64,000 nucleotides of DNA from Bursaphelenchus xylophilus (lineage: Eukaryota; Nematoda; Chromadorea; Rhabditida; Aphelenchoididae). Shown piece by piece: positions 12,421 to 24,200 of this stretch (position 1 is the first letter of the stretch; each line of letters begins with the position of its first letter). The notes under the pieces are model-generated. The model did no database searches. It was not told where the DNA came from and was given only the letters and a program-made list of their open reading frames with translations. The position numbers and the translations under genes are program-made. The DNA is taken from positions 11,718,001 through 11,782,000 of the forward strand of contig CAJFCV020000006.1 in the NCBI GenBank assembly GCA_904066235.2, read 5' to 3'.

Positions 12421-12879
12421 TGCACTTGATGACTTTATAAAAAGTCTTTATTTTTGAACCAAATAAGGCATAAAGGCTACCAGAATATCAAAATTAGGTA
12501 ATATTGGGGCATTTGGAAGAATAATAAGCTCAGAAGAAAGTGTTTATTTACCATTTCCCCAATGATTTTCCCAAAATTACACTTGCTAATGAGCCCAAAA
12601 CTAATTTTTTGGCCGAAAAATCTCTCTGGATGACCCCGTCCGTCCTTTTCGGACCTCGTGAATTACGTTGTCCCACTCGTAATTAATGGCGGTCAAGCGA
12701 CTAAATTATGGGGATCTTCTCGTGTCAGGAAGAGGATTTTATGGCCCGAAATGTGGCCCCGAAAGTCTTTGTTTTTTGCTCTTCGCAAGATGTTTGGAGG
12801 TGTTTCGGGAGGTAGGATAAGCTCGGAGTGTCTGGGAAGTTCTGAATTTTGGTTTTTTAATTTTGAAAAAAAAAAATTT

Positions 12880-13220
12880 TTGCACTGTGCGGACAAAAAT
12901 TTTTTTGCACTGTGCGGACAAAAAATTTTTTTGCACTGTGCGGTTCGAAATTTTTTTTTGCACTGTGCGGACGAAAATTTTTTGCACTGTGCGGACGAAC
13001 ATTTTTTTGCACTGTGCGGACAAAAAATTTTTTTGCACCGTGCGGACAAAAAATTTTTTTGCACCGTGCGGACAAAATTTTTTTTGCACTGTGCGGTTCG
13101 AAAATTTTTTTTGCACTGTGCGGTTCCATTTTTTTTGCACCGTGCAGTTCCAAAATTTTTTGCACTGTGCGGTTCCAAAATTTTTTGCACTGTGCAGTCA
13201 CAAAAAACTTTGCACAGTGC
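12880..13220. repeat. GCACWGTGC cluster C, the most regular
   Basis: Fourteen copies in about 340 bp at near-constant spacing of about 25 bp: eleven with T or A at the centre and three GCACCGTGC. Most are in the context TTTTTGCACTGTGCGG. The linkers are short A/T runs. Open frames on both strands (HCADENFLHCAD-like peptides) are produced by the repeat itself and are not genes. Confidence 0.93.
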
Positions 13221-13594
13221 AATTTTTGAGGAAATAAAATTTTGAAATGTTTAGATAAAATTTTTTGCCGTCAAAAAGTGCCGTAAAAACGCTCCTTTTT
13301 CGGCCTTTCGGAAGGACATTGTCATGGTCGTATTTCGTAATTCAAAAAAGTGCAACGCTAACGGGATTCGGTCTTTGTTTCGTGGAAACTGTTGGAGGTT
13401 TTTTGGGGACCATGAATTATTATTAGTTTTGGGGTTTCAGAAAAGCAAATTTTTGTTTATGATTGAGGGTATTTGACATGGTGAATATAAATAAATTTCG
13501 ATGGCATAGTTTTTGGACGAATTATGCGTTTTTGCAATTCTTCAACGTGTTATTTATACAAATTTGAGGGATTTATTGAGTTTTCGAGGCTTGA

Positions 13595-14040
13595 AACGGA
13601 ATGCCAAATTTGGCGGGAATTTGAAATTTTTGAATTCTTTTGCCAGGAAAATGTGTAATTAAGGGAAAGTGAAGTCCAATAGGCCTATAAATAGTAGTAA
13701 AACTGAATTTTTAAAACCTTTTATCCAACCAAAACACAATGCCAAAGTTGGCGGGAATTTGATTTTTTTTTGAATTTTTGGCCTGGAAGTGTGTAATTTA
13801 TGTAAAATACAGCCAGATAGGCCTATAAATAGTGATCAACTTGATTTTTTTTCTTTCGTATCCACTCAAAACACAATGCCAAATTTGGCGGGAATTTGAA
13901 TTTTTTTGAATTTTTGAACTTACCAAGGTGTAACTTATGTAAAATAGAGTCCAATAGACCTATAAATAAAAGTAAACTTGATTTTTTTCCTTTATATCCA
14001 CCCAAAACACAATGCCAAATTTGGCGGGAATTCAAATCCC
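13595..14040. repeat. Tandem array with E2F-like and TATA-like words, about 135 bp unit, 4 copies
   Basis: The phrase AATGCCAAATTTGGCGGGAA recurs at about 13602, 13740, 13874 and 14011. Most units also contain GTCCAATAGGCCTATAAATA or a close variant. An inverted single copy of the GGCGGGAATT block is at about 15537 in nck-1 intron 1. No gene is seen in the array. Confidence 0.87.
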
Positions 14041-14344
14041 ACTTTCGCAAAATTCGTAAATTGGCGTATAAAACAGAGCAATCCGGAAGGGGGGTATCGG
14101 AAATCCAAATCAAATTCCCCGTTCTTCCTGCATTGTCTTGTCCTTGAGATGGATCGCTCTTTTCTTTTCTTTCCGGATCTCTTCAGCCGCCCCTTGATTC
14201 GGCTGACTGGGCTCTCCCTCCCGCAGCCGCGCGGGCTTCAATTAATTAAGCAGCGGCGTTTATAATAGCCCCAGCCTCTGTGTAGCCGCGGGCGTTGGGA
14301 ATCAGAAGCCTTTTCTTTGATTAGACCGGGCCTTGGACTGGTTT

Positions 14345-14930
14345 TTTGTCTAGTGTAATATAAAATCTTGTTGAATTTTGGGGGAAAATAGGAAAAATAA
14401 AGGTGAATAAGCTAGAGAAAAGCGTATTTTAACATTTGAAGGTCTTGTGGTTTAAAAATTTTGGGATTTTTGGCAATTTTTTGATATTTTTGTCTAGTGT
14501 AATATAAAATTTTGTTGAATTTTGGGGGAAAATAGGAAAAATAAAGCTGAGCAAGCTATGGGAAGGCGTATTTTACCATTTCAAGGTCTTGTGGCTTCAA
14601 AATTTAGGTAATTTTTGACTATTTTTGCCTAGTGTAATATAAAAATTTTTTGAATTTTGGAGGAAAATGGAAATCTAAAGGTAGCAAATGTCATGTAAAG
14701 ACGTATTTTACGATTTGACGGCCTTTATATATAAAAATTTCAGTGGTTTTTAGCAATTTTTTATCTATTTTTGCCTAGTGTAATATAAAAAATTTGGAAT
14801 TTAGCAATTAAAAAGTAGATCCTTACCTCGTATTTTACAATTTTAATGTTTTCACTTACTTTTGTTCAATTTTTGGGCTCTATATTGGGATTTTGACCTA
14901 TCTCGACCTAGTGTAATATCAGCTTGTCCC
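14345..14930. repeat. Tandem array, about 140 bp unit, 4-5 copies
   Basis: The word CTAGTGTAATATAAAA recurs at about 14351, 14492, 14629, 14775 and, in shorter form, 14909. It is followed by TTGAATTTTGGGGGAAAATA and then CGTATTTTAC plus a TTTGANGGTCTT block. The array lies in the 5' flank of nck-1. Confidence 0.86.
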
Positions 14931-15298
14931 GTCGTTAATTTTGATTTTCATATGTGGTGTAAGTGCTCAAATTACTCATCAAGACTTCTATTTTCTTTTG
15001 ATATTACATTCATTTCCATTTGTATTAGTTTTTCGGGCATTTGAACCCATTTTCTCATAGCTGCTCAAGTGTAATATAAAATAATGTAGGAAACCCCCAA
15101 AATACACTTTCTTTTGCCGCGAAAAGCCGTATAATTACTCGCAATATTATAAAAATTAATTTGCACGTCATTTGAGGTGCTTTCATACCCATTTATCAGC
15201 ACATATCATCGGAAATTCGGTCATCTTGACCTTCACCATCCACAAGAACGATTTTTGCCCATCCCACCCTCCCACTGCATGTCTGCCCGGCGGCGGAC

Positions 15299-18200
15299 AT
15301 GGTCGAGGAGAGCTTCGTGATTGCCAAGTACGATTACGAAGCGCAGGAGCCGCACGAGCTGGGGATCGCGCGAGGCGAACGCCTCAAATTGATCGATAAC
15401 TCGCATAATTGGTGGAAAGTAAGTTAATTTTGCAAATTTTGAACGCTAAAAATTATTTTTTAATTACTTTCCCACCTCTGTAATCCATTTTCAGCCATAT
15501 TCTGACATTTTTTGCAAAAAAAATTCAAATTTTTGAATTCCCGCCAAATTTGGCATTGTGTTGTAATGGTCGCTATGGCGATAAAAACCTCCGAAAAGTA
15601 AATTTAAGTGCTCAATGAGGTCTGTAAAAAGCTAATTCAGCTAGAAATCGATTATTTCGAAGAGTTTTTTGATATTATTCATGAAAAAATTGGGTCAAAA
15701 AATTTCCGGTTTATGCCTAATTTTTGACCTTCTAGAGTCCAATTTCCCGCCGAATGCACTCTAGACGCGCTGTTAATATAATATATTTGTTTTGGCCATG
15801 CGGTTTTCGAGAGGGATTTTCACGGTTTCCCGCGGGGTTTCGAATTTCCCAAGGCGAAAAGGCCAGGTAATTAGTGCGATTAATACCTGGTCATGCGGAA
15901 AAGACAAGTCGGAAAGGGCTCAGAATTTGTTTTTGAGACGTTTTGGATATAAAAAAATGGAATTTTTGGAAATTTTTTATATTATCCATGAAAATTTTTT
16001 GATGATTTTTGACGAAATTTTAGTTGAAAATGGTCGGAAATGCAATGAAATTACTAAATAAATTATTTAACTGGCTTTTCGAACTTTATTTTATCAAAAA
16101 TTGAGATTTTTATTCCGATTTTTATATTATCCATGGCAAATTTGATGAAAATTTTTCAAAATTTTGATCAAAAAAGCTTTCGAAAGCCTCAAAATAGCTT
16201 AAAAATTTGTAAAATAAAATCTGTCATCCCTATTTTATCGTTTAGTAACTTTTTCAACCACTTTATTATACAGGGTGGGCCACTCGAAACTCCCAACCTC
16301 TTTTTAGGTATTTCTCCGCCAATAATGCACCAATTTCTATAAAATTTATATCAAATTGAAGCTGAGACACCCCATTTCTTGTCCACCAAATATGGCTTGT
16401 CTAACTTCACGGAGGCACCCGCATTGACCTTCTAAATTTTCATTCCAAATTTTGGAGCCCGAAATCGGTGAAACATAGAAAATTTTTGGAATGATTTCCA
16501 GTTGAGTTTCTCGGAATTGGAAAATGTTCGCGCCTTTGACTAAATAAAACTCTTATAAGCAGCAGAAAAAAATGATGGCAGTCAACGGAATAGTCAAAAT
16601 TATTCTTCAAGGCGTTGCTTTCGTGTTCTGGGGCGATAGGCTTAATTATTCGAAATTTTTCAAAATGTTAAAAAATGGGCGAAACAGTCTACATGCATGA
16701 CGACATCCATCCCGAAGATGCATAGAAACTTTCCAGGCTTAGATTGCCCGAGAAAACAGCTTTTGTTCTTATTCGCCCAAATTGGTACCTCACCTGATTG
16801 AAATATGGGTTTAACACACTTGGTACGGACGTAAACTTTAATGTTTTAAAAAATTTTCCGCGAATTTGTCGACTTTTTTCTTGCCGGTAATCCAAAAATT
16901 TTCTAAGTCCGAGAAGCTCAACTAAAAATCATTCCAAAAAATTTCTAAGTTTCACCGATTTCGGGCTCCAAAATTTGGAATGAAAATTTAGAAGGTCAAT
17001 GCGGGTGCCTCCGTGAAGTTAGACAAGCCATATTTGGTGGACAAGAAATGGGGTGTCTCAGCTTCAATTTTATATAAATTTTATAGAAATTGGTGCATTA
17101 TTGGCGGAGAAATACCTAAAAAGAGGTTGGGAGTTTCGAGTGGCCCACCCTGTATAAAAAAATAAAAAAATCTTTATTATATTTTCCATGACATTTTCCC
17201 CGTTTTTTCGGCCGAACGCCCAGAACAAAACCTAATTTTCGCAGTTTCCTCGGCCCTTTTTTCTTTTCTCATCCATTTTTGTCACAAAAAATGGACAAAA
17301 TGCCGTCGGACGAATGTTTTTCGAGCGCAGAATTGACTCTCTAAGCATGTCCAAATCGACTTCTTTACGATTGCACCATGCAGTCGGACTGGAGAAAATT
17401 TTTTGGATTGCACTGTGCAGTCGAAGTTTTTCGGCGTTTGCACTGTGCAAAATAATCAGTTGTCGCGTATGCACTGTGCAAAACATGGGTTAGTTTTGCA
17501 CTGTGCGGGAAACTGTTGTCGCGTTTGCACTGTGCAAAATAATTTTTCGAGTTGCACTGTGCAAAATGTGTTTTGGTTTTGCACCGTGCAATGGAAGTTT
17601 TTTTGTATGGGATTGCACTGTGCATTGGTTTTCATTGATTGCACAGTGCGATATTTTTTATAGCGTTTGCACTGTGCAAAATAATTTTGCGGATTGCACT
17701 GTGCAAAGTTTGTTTTGGTTTTGCACTGTGCAGTCGAAGTTTTTTGTATGGGATTGCACTGTGCGATAAACTTTTGTCGCGTTTGCACTGTGCAAACTTT
17801 TTTTTTATTTTGCACTGTGCAAAATCTGACTTGGTTTTGCACTGTGCAAGAACTATTTTCCATGCGATGGCACTGTGCAGTTTCCTTGTTTTTTGCTCCC
17901 GCACAGTGCAAAGCACTTTTTGTCGCGATTGAACGTTCAAAAAAGTTTTTGTTGAAAATGCACAGTGCAGTAGATTTTGGAATTCACTTCTGGTCGCTGC
18001 TGCACAGTGCAGTCAAAAATAAATTTCGAAGTGCACTGTGCAATAATTTTTTGGGCCGCACAGTGCAATTTTTGACTGCATGCATGCAAGTCGACTGCAC
18101 AGTGCAAAAAAAATATTTTTTCCAAATAAAAATTTTTTGGAATTTTGATGTATTTTAATGACTTTGTTGTAGGTTGTGAACTTGAAAGGCCAAACCGGCT

Positions 18201-21200
18201 TCGTTCCTTCCAATTTCGTACGCCTCGAAGGTTTTATCGACCGAGCCAAAGGCACAATTCGATCGCTGAACGGCCGTTCTTGCCCAAAAATCCCCGACCT
18301 TGTGGAACAAGAAGCGGTAAGGACTTTTTACAACTGTTTCTATGGCGTATTTTACCTTCGATAATGGGACAAAGTTATATAAAAATGAGAAAATTTATAT
18401 TATCCATGACAAATTTTTTGAGTTTTTTGGTTGAAAAGAGGGTGAAATTGGGTGGTAATTTCAGTGGAAGAAATAATAAGACGTTTTCTTCACGTTAGAT
18501 CAGTTTTCATTGAGTTTTGCAACAAAAATTATATTATCCATGACAACTTTTTTGAATTTTTGGACACAAAACTTGATTAATCAGGGAAATATAGGCTTTA
18601 TTAAAGCTATGAAGTACGAAAATACGGTTTTGTTTCATCTGGGATGAAGATTTCAAAAAATTTTATGTTATCCATGACAAATTTTGTCAATTTTTTGCTT
18701 AAAAACTGATCAATCAGGGAAATATTGCCGTTATGAGAAGCTAGAAGCTCTGAAAGAGCGGTTTATATCATTTTTCATTAAGATCTCAACAATTTTTATA
18801 TTATCCATGACAATTTTTTTTCATTTTTTTGCTCAAAAACTTGAGTTATCAGGGAAATATAGGTCTTGTGAGAACTTAGAAGGTCTAAAATACGATTTTG
18901 TTTTATTTTGGATCAAAATTTGAACAATTTTTATATTACCCATGACAAATTTTTTAAATTTTTGGACCGAAAACTTGATCAATTAGGGAAATATAGGTCT
19001 TATGAGAACTTAGAAGGTCTAAAATACGATTTTGTTTCAGTTTCTATCAAGATTTCAACAATTTTTATATTATCCATGACAATTTTTTTGAATTTTTGGA
19101 CCGAAAACTTGATCAGTTAGGGAAGTATAGGTCTTATGGGAACTTAGAAGTTCTAAATTACGATTTTGTTTCAGTTTACATCAAGATTTCAACAATTTTT
19201 ATATTATCCATGGCAAAGTCACCAATTTTTTTGATGATTTTTGATAAAAATTCGGGAAACTTCCCAATTTTAAGCCCTCTAATATCGAATACAATACATT
19301 TTGTAGCATTTCGGAACAAAAGGTGTGCGCTGATAACAGATACAACAAGTTTTTTTGACTAAAAAATTCTCTGAAAAAATTTTTTTTGATCGAATCTGTT
19401 ATTTCATAATTTATTCGCCGCGAAAACCGGCTCCGATTGCCATTTGGCGACGTTTCTCTTTGAACTGTTTGATCTTCCGCTCTCCCTTTTAATTCCGAAT
19501 TTGAATTGGAGTGTTTATGAAAATCAAAACGCGTCGAGAGATCTTCGATTCGTCGAAAATGGTCTGAAACTCCAAATTTCCATGCGAATTTTTGTAGGTT
19601 TAGCTTGGAAATATAAAATATGTGATGTGCATCGTATTTTACACTACTTAAAAGAGGATTTTAATGCGGTTTTGGCCAATTTTTGTCAAATTTTAGGTAT
19701 AAATTGCCATGTGGAATATAAAAATTTGATGTTTTGATTGGAAAAGTGGTTGTAGAATAAAGTCCAAGGAATTTTATGTCATGTGCTGGCCATGAAACAT
19801 CCTTTTACAGCGGTTGGACATCAAAAAATCACTAAATTATATTGCACTAGACACCTGATCTAAATTGAGCTGTAGAACTCGCAAAAACAAGGTAATCGAA
19901 GTAAAAGTGGGACCAATAGAATGCTAATGTGTCGTAGTTTCTGAAGGGATAAGCGATCTTGCGATTGGGAGCGAAAATTTTATCGAAAAACCAAAAATTA
20001 TATTGTACTAGACCGCAGATCTAAAATAAGGTCCAGGAGTGTCAAAAGATAGGTGGAGATATTTGGAAAGGCTATTTAAAGATAGACTATGACTTGGAGA
20101 AAAAGATTGTGAGGCCTACATTATACGTAGACCTTGTTTTCGACAAGATTTTATAGATTTTTTGGAAATTTTAGGTATTTTTTAGATGAAAAATGGAAAA
20201 ACTGTTGGAAATTGAGGAGATAAAGTGTCTAAAGTTATTTTAGATAGTATTTAGCATAATTTTACAGATTTTTTCAACGGATTTGAGCAAATTTTTTATC
20301 TATTTTCACGTAAAACAAGGTCCGAACTCACGAATCCCGCGGCTTTTTTCCAAACTTTTCGTTTTTGTTGTATGCGAAATCTCCCCCCGGTTTTACGGCT
20401 TTCCAACTACAGCAATTGCGGACTCATTCTCCCGCCGTCCGGCATTCCCATTTTTTGCGCCGCCTGAGGGCTCAAATGGACGGAAGAGAGTCTCGGATTC
20501 AGCGCTTTCTCCACCCAAACTTTTCGAATTCACCCCTCTTGCATGCCTCTTAATCCAGAAATTTGAATATCCAAATTTTGTTTCGAATTTTTTCGTCCCC
20601 TCATTTTTGAAGTTTTTTCCTCGAAAAAGTCGTGGAAACGGCTGATAACGACACAAAAGACGGTCGAGCAATGAAAAGGGAGTGGTTTCGAGTTGTTTAC
20701 CTTCATTTGTAACAAACACTTTACGGTTATTCATCAGCCACAACAAGTTTTCCACCAAAAACGTCTAGTATAATATCCGAGAAATTTTCGGCAACATTTT
20801 TAGCTGTTGAAAATTGGTTTATCAGAAAGAAAATGAAATTTGAATATCATTATGACGCATTTTCCGGAAATTATAACCGAAAATTCCGTCATTCCGACGA
20901 AAATTTGTTTTTCAGACAAAAAAAATTATTTTTTGGATTTTCTCGTGGTTTTTGCTCTCTCTCTCGACTTTTCCGAATTCCTCGTGTAATCTCGCCGCCG
21001 ATTCATTCCTTCCTGAAGCCCTTCCTTCCATTTTCAACCTGATAACACCCGCAAATCTCTCGACTCACCCCTTTCTTTGTTTTTTGCAAATTTCTGTTGG
21101 TTTCATAAGCTGATGTCACCCCTAATGGCTTGTTTTAGATCGAAAAATTAGTAATGTTTAATAAAAAGTTGAAAAAATTTCGAAACAAGCTGGGATTTCA

Positions 21201-24200
21201 TATGATTTCACGAGTTTTTATATTGTACTAGACCTCACTCTCAAATTTTGATAAAAAATTTGAAAAAATGTGGGAATTTCATATATATTGGGGTTGTCCA
21301 GCCTCTCACACCTGCTGAACAACATGCCGAACCAATTTCGACTCCATTCACCGCGTTTTATCCCACATGGCGCCCGTTTTTGATTGCGCCACACCAAAAA
21401 ACAAGCTTTGTGCAATATTATTCATAAGGCGTCGTGATGGGGTTTCGGCGTCTCGGCTCACGCTCGATTTCATCCCCCGCCAAACTCTCTAATCTAAGCC
21501 TCGTTTCAGCAGAAGCCGGTTTCCAAGCACAGAAGCGGAAACAAATCAGGGCAGGTAAGTGGAAGATTCTTGATTTTTCTCTGTGTTTTAGGTGATAAGA
21601 CTGTCTGATCGGGCTGAAAATTGAAGAATATTCCTCTCTGTTTCTAGTAAAACCATTGAATTGAAAAAGTTTTCGGGAAAACTTTGAGATTTTGACAAAA
21701 ATACCTTGCTTTCGATGTTGTACTAGAAAAAATGTCGGAATCAACTCAAAATTAAAGTGGAGTCTAATTAAAGTGTTTGTAATAGATGCTTTCTGAAATC
21801 ATTTATCTGATTCACTTGTTTTTTTAACTAGTTTTTGCGTTCTCTATCAAGCCGTACATCCATTTATATTACTCATGTCTACCAAATGTAATGTCGGAAT
21901 TTCTAACTCTTTGTTTCAGATGACCGAGTTATTGTGCTACGCCGTTGCCAAGTTCAATTACGACCCTCAACGCGAAGATGAGCTGAAAATATCGAAAGGC
22001 GACCATCTGACAGTGGTCGATAAAAGTTCCGATGGCTGGTGGAAAGGACAGGTAAGATCTTTCATTTTTTGTTGTTCAACCTTTAGATTGACCCGAAAGG
22101 CGGTGTAAAATCAAGATTGCACGAGACTAGACCGTTGTTAGTTTAAGAAATCCCGCGGGAAAACCGAATGACCTTGTTTTTGAATCAGGAAGATAAGCAT
22201 CTGATTTATGAGGGATTTTGTGGGAGGTCAGTGAAATTCAGGTGTTTTCTTGGAGAAAATAGCCGAGAAATTGCTTGTGTATAAATATAAAATGTGCCTT
22301 AACGTGCAGGGAGTGTTTCTAGATACTTTTACAGCCAATATGTCTGCGATTTGTTTCGTAACCGACCTGATATTATCCATGTTCCATTGAGATGAGTCAT
22401 TTCGGAAATAGGGTGTTTCTAGTGTCAGATAAATCCCAAACGGTCCAAAAATGATTTAAAAATACGCCAAAGGGTTTGTCAGAGGTGGGAATTTCATTTT
22501 TTCTCTCCTTTCCATTTTCCCACCAAATTCACCTTATGTTATCCATGTTCCAGCTGAACGGCTCCGTCGGTTGGTTCCCTTCGAATTACGTGGACGAAAC
22601 CCACGATGCACCTCCACAACACTTTGAACAACCTGCTCCAATACCTCAGAATGTCTTGTCCGACATCCCTAACAATTACAACCAAAACTTTAACCATGAG
22701 TTTGAGTCCCCGAAATTTGCAACAAACGGATTTTCAAACCAACCCGAACGAATCCTTGAGGTAAGATGGCGAGTTTTATAAATTTTATGCCTTCTGAGTT
22801 TAGATTGTGGTGACGCTGTACAGCTTCGAAGCCCAAAACGCGGAGGAATTGTCTTTCAAAAAGGGCGAACGTCTAGATATTGTGGAGCATCCTGCCCACG
22901 ACCCCGACTGGTATCGTGCTCGAAATTCGCGAGGAGATGTTGGATTAGTCCCAACGAATTATATTGAGGTAGGCTCGGCAGAAATTTGGGGCATCAGACA
23001 TCAATTTTGACATGAAGAAGATCAAGTGTCATGGATAATATAAAATTTAAAAAATTTTGATGTTTTTCAGATTGTTGAACGAAACCCCAAGCACAGCGCG
23101 TTCCAAACCGCCTATCCCGCATCGACACCGTCCACCAGCGCCAGACCTTCGTATTTGTCGTCACTTTCCGGACCTTATGCATCTCAGCCTTGGTACTATG
23201 GAACGCTGTCTCGAGATCAAAGTGATATGGAATTGAACGCAAGAGGAGTGGAAGGAGATTTCCTCGTCAGAGATAGTGAAAGCAATGTAAGAAGAGGGGT
23301 TTTGGGGAGAGTAGAGAGGATTTTTGTATATTGGAGGCTAGTGGAATATAATTTTTTATAATTAGGCACGGAATTGATGGCGAGTTGAACTGAGGATGGT
23401 ATAAAATCACCAGCAAGGACTCTAGATTCTTTTTAGGGTCTTGGGACTTATAAGTTAAGCAAAAAGTGAAGATTTGAAAAGATTTCTCGACTTTTAGTCA
23501 ACTGTAGTATAAAATTTGATGAATTGGGTGTGAAATTGATAATGAAAGGGTAGTAAATTCGTTGGACGTGATAATAAGGGCTCTGGATTCCAGTTCGACT
23601 CAAAGATGTAGAGGAAAAATTAAGATTTCAAAGCTTTCTTTTATTTTGGTTCTAGTATAATATAAAATTTGATAGTTTAGTAGGGAAACATGGATCGAAA
23701 GGGCTAAAATTGGTAAAGCTAGTCTATTAGTGTGTTTAGATGGGGTTGAAATCGAATAATTTGTCTATCACAATGGGTTGTTATATCACAGTGACGGACC
23801 TGATCCAGTGGCAAAAAACGTACCAGTTTACATCCGGGAAGATTCAAAGAATGTAGCAAAATGTCTCCCTCTCCAACTAAAAAACTGCATTTTGAAGGGC
23901 GTGACGTTTCTCACATAAAAAGCGGACGATTTTTGAAATCGGAGTTTTTTCACTCGGAGATGGAGGTATTTTGCTACATTTTTTGATACTTCCCGGATGC
24001 AAAATTGTACGTTTTTGCCACTGGATCAGGTCCGCCGCTGTAATATAACAAGTCATTGTAATTTACAAGTTACTCGATAAATCAACATCAACCCCATCTA
24101 ACCACTCTAATAGACGTTCTGTACCAATTTTAGCTCTTTCGATCCATGATTTACTACTAAACTATCAAATTTTATATTATACTAGACCAATATGAAGAAA

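Larger units (their letters stand above)
9048..15298. other. Gene-free repeat field between the elc-1 operon and nck-1
   Basis: I find no supportable gene here. The stretch holds GCACWGTGC clusters at 9771-10268 and 12880-13220 and tandem arrays at 10800-11395, 11805-12420, 13595-14040 and 14345-14930, listed separately. The stretches 9180-9770, 10270-10790, 11396-11800, 12421-12879, 13221-13594 and 14041-14344 show only short open frames without splice context. 14931-15298 is the 5' flank of nck-1. Confidence 0.6.

Noticed and set aside
12658..13245. Open frames of up to 195 codons on both strands rich in HCAD/HSAK-type peptides
   Set aside because: They are produced by the GCACTGTGC array, which lacks stops in several frames at once. 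Similar frames occur in clusters A, B and D. No splice context or protein family.
16530..16895. Possible transposase in the mariner-like element of nck-1 intron 1
   Set aside because: Only short broken frames were found. A weak resemblance to C-terminal transposase phrases could not be supported.
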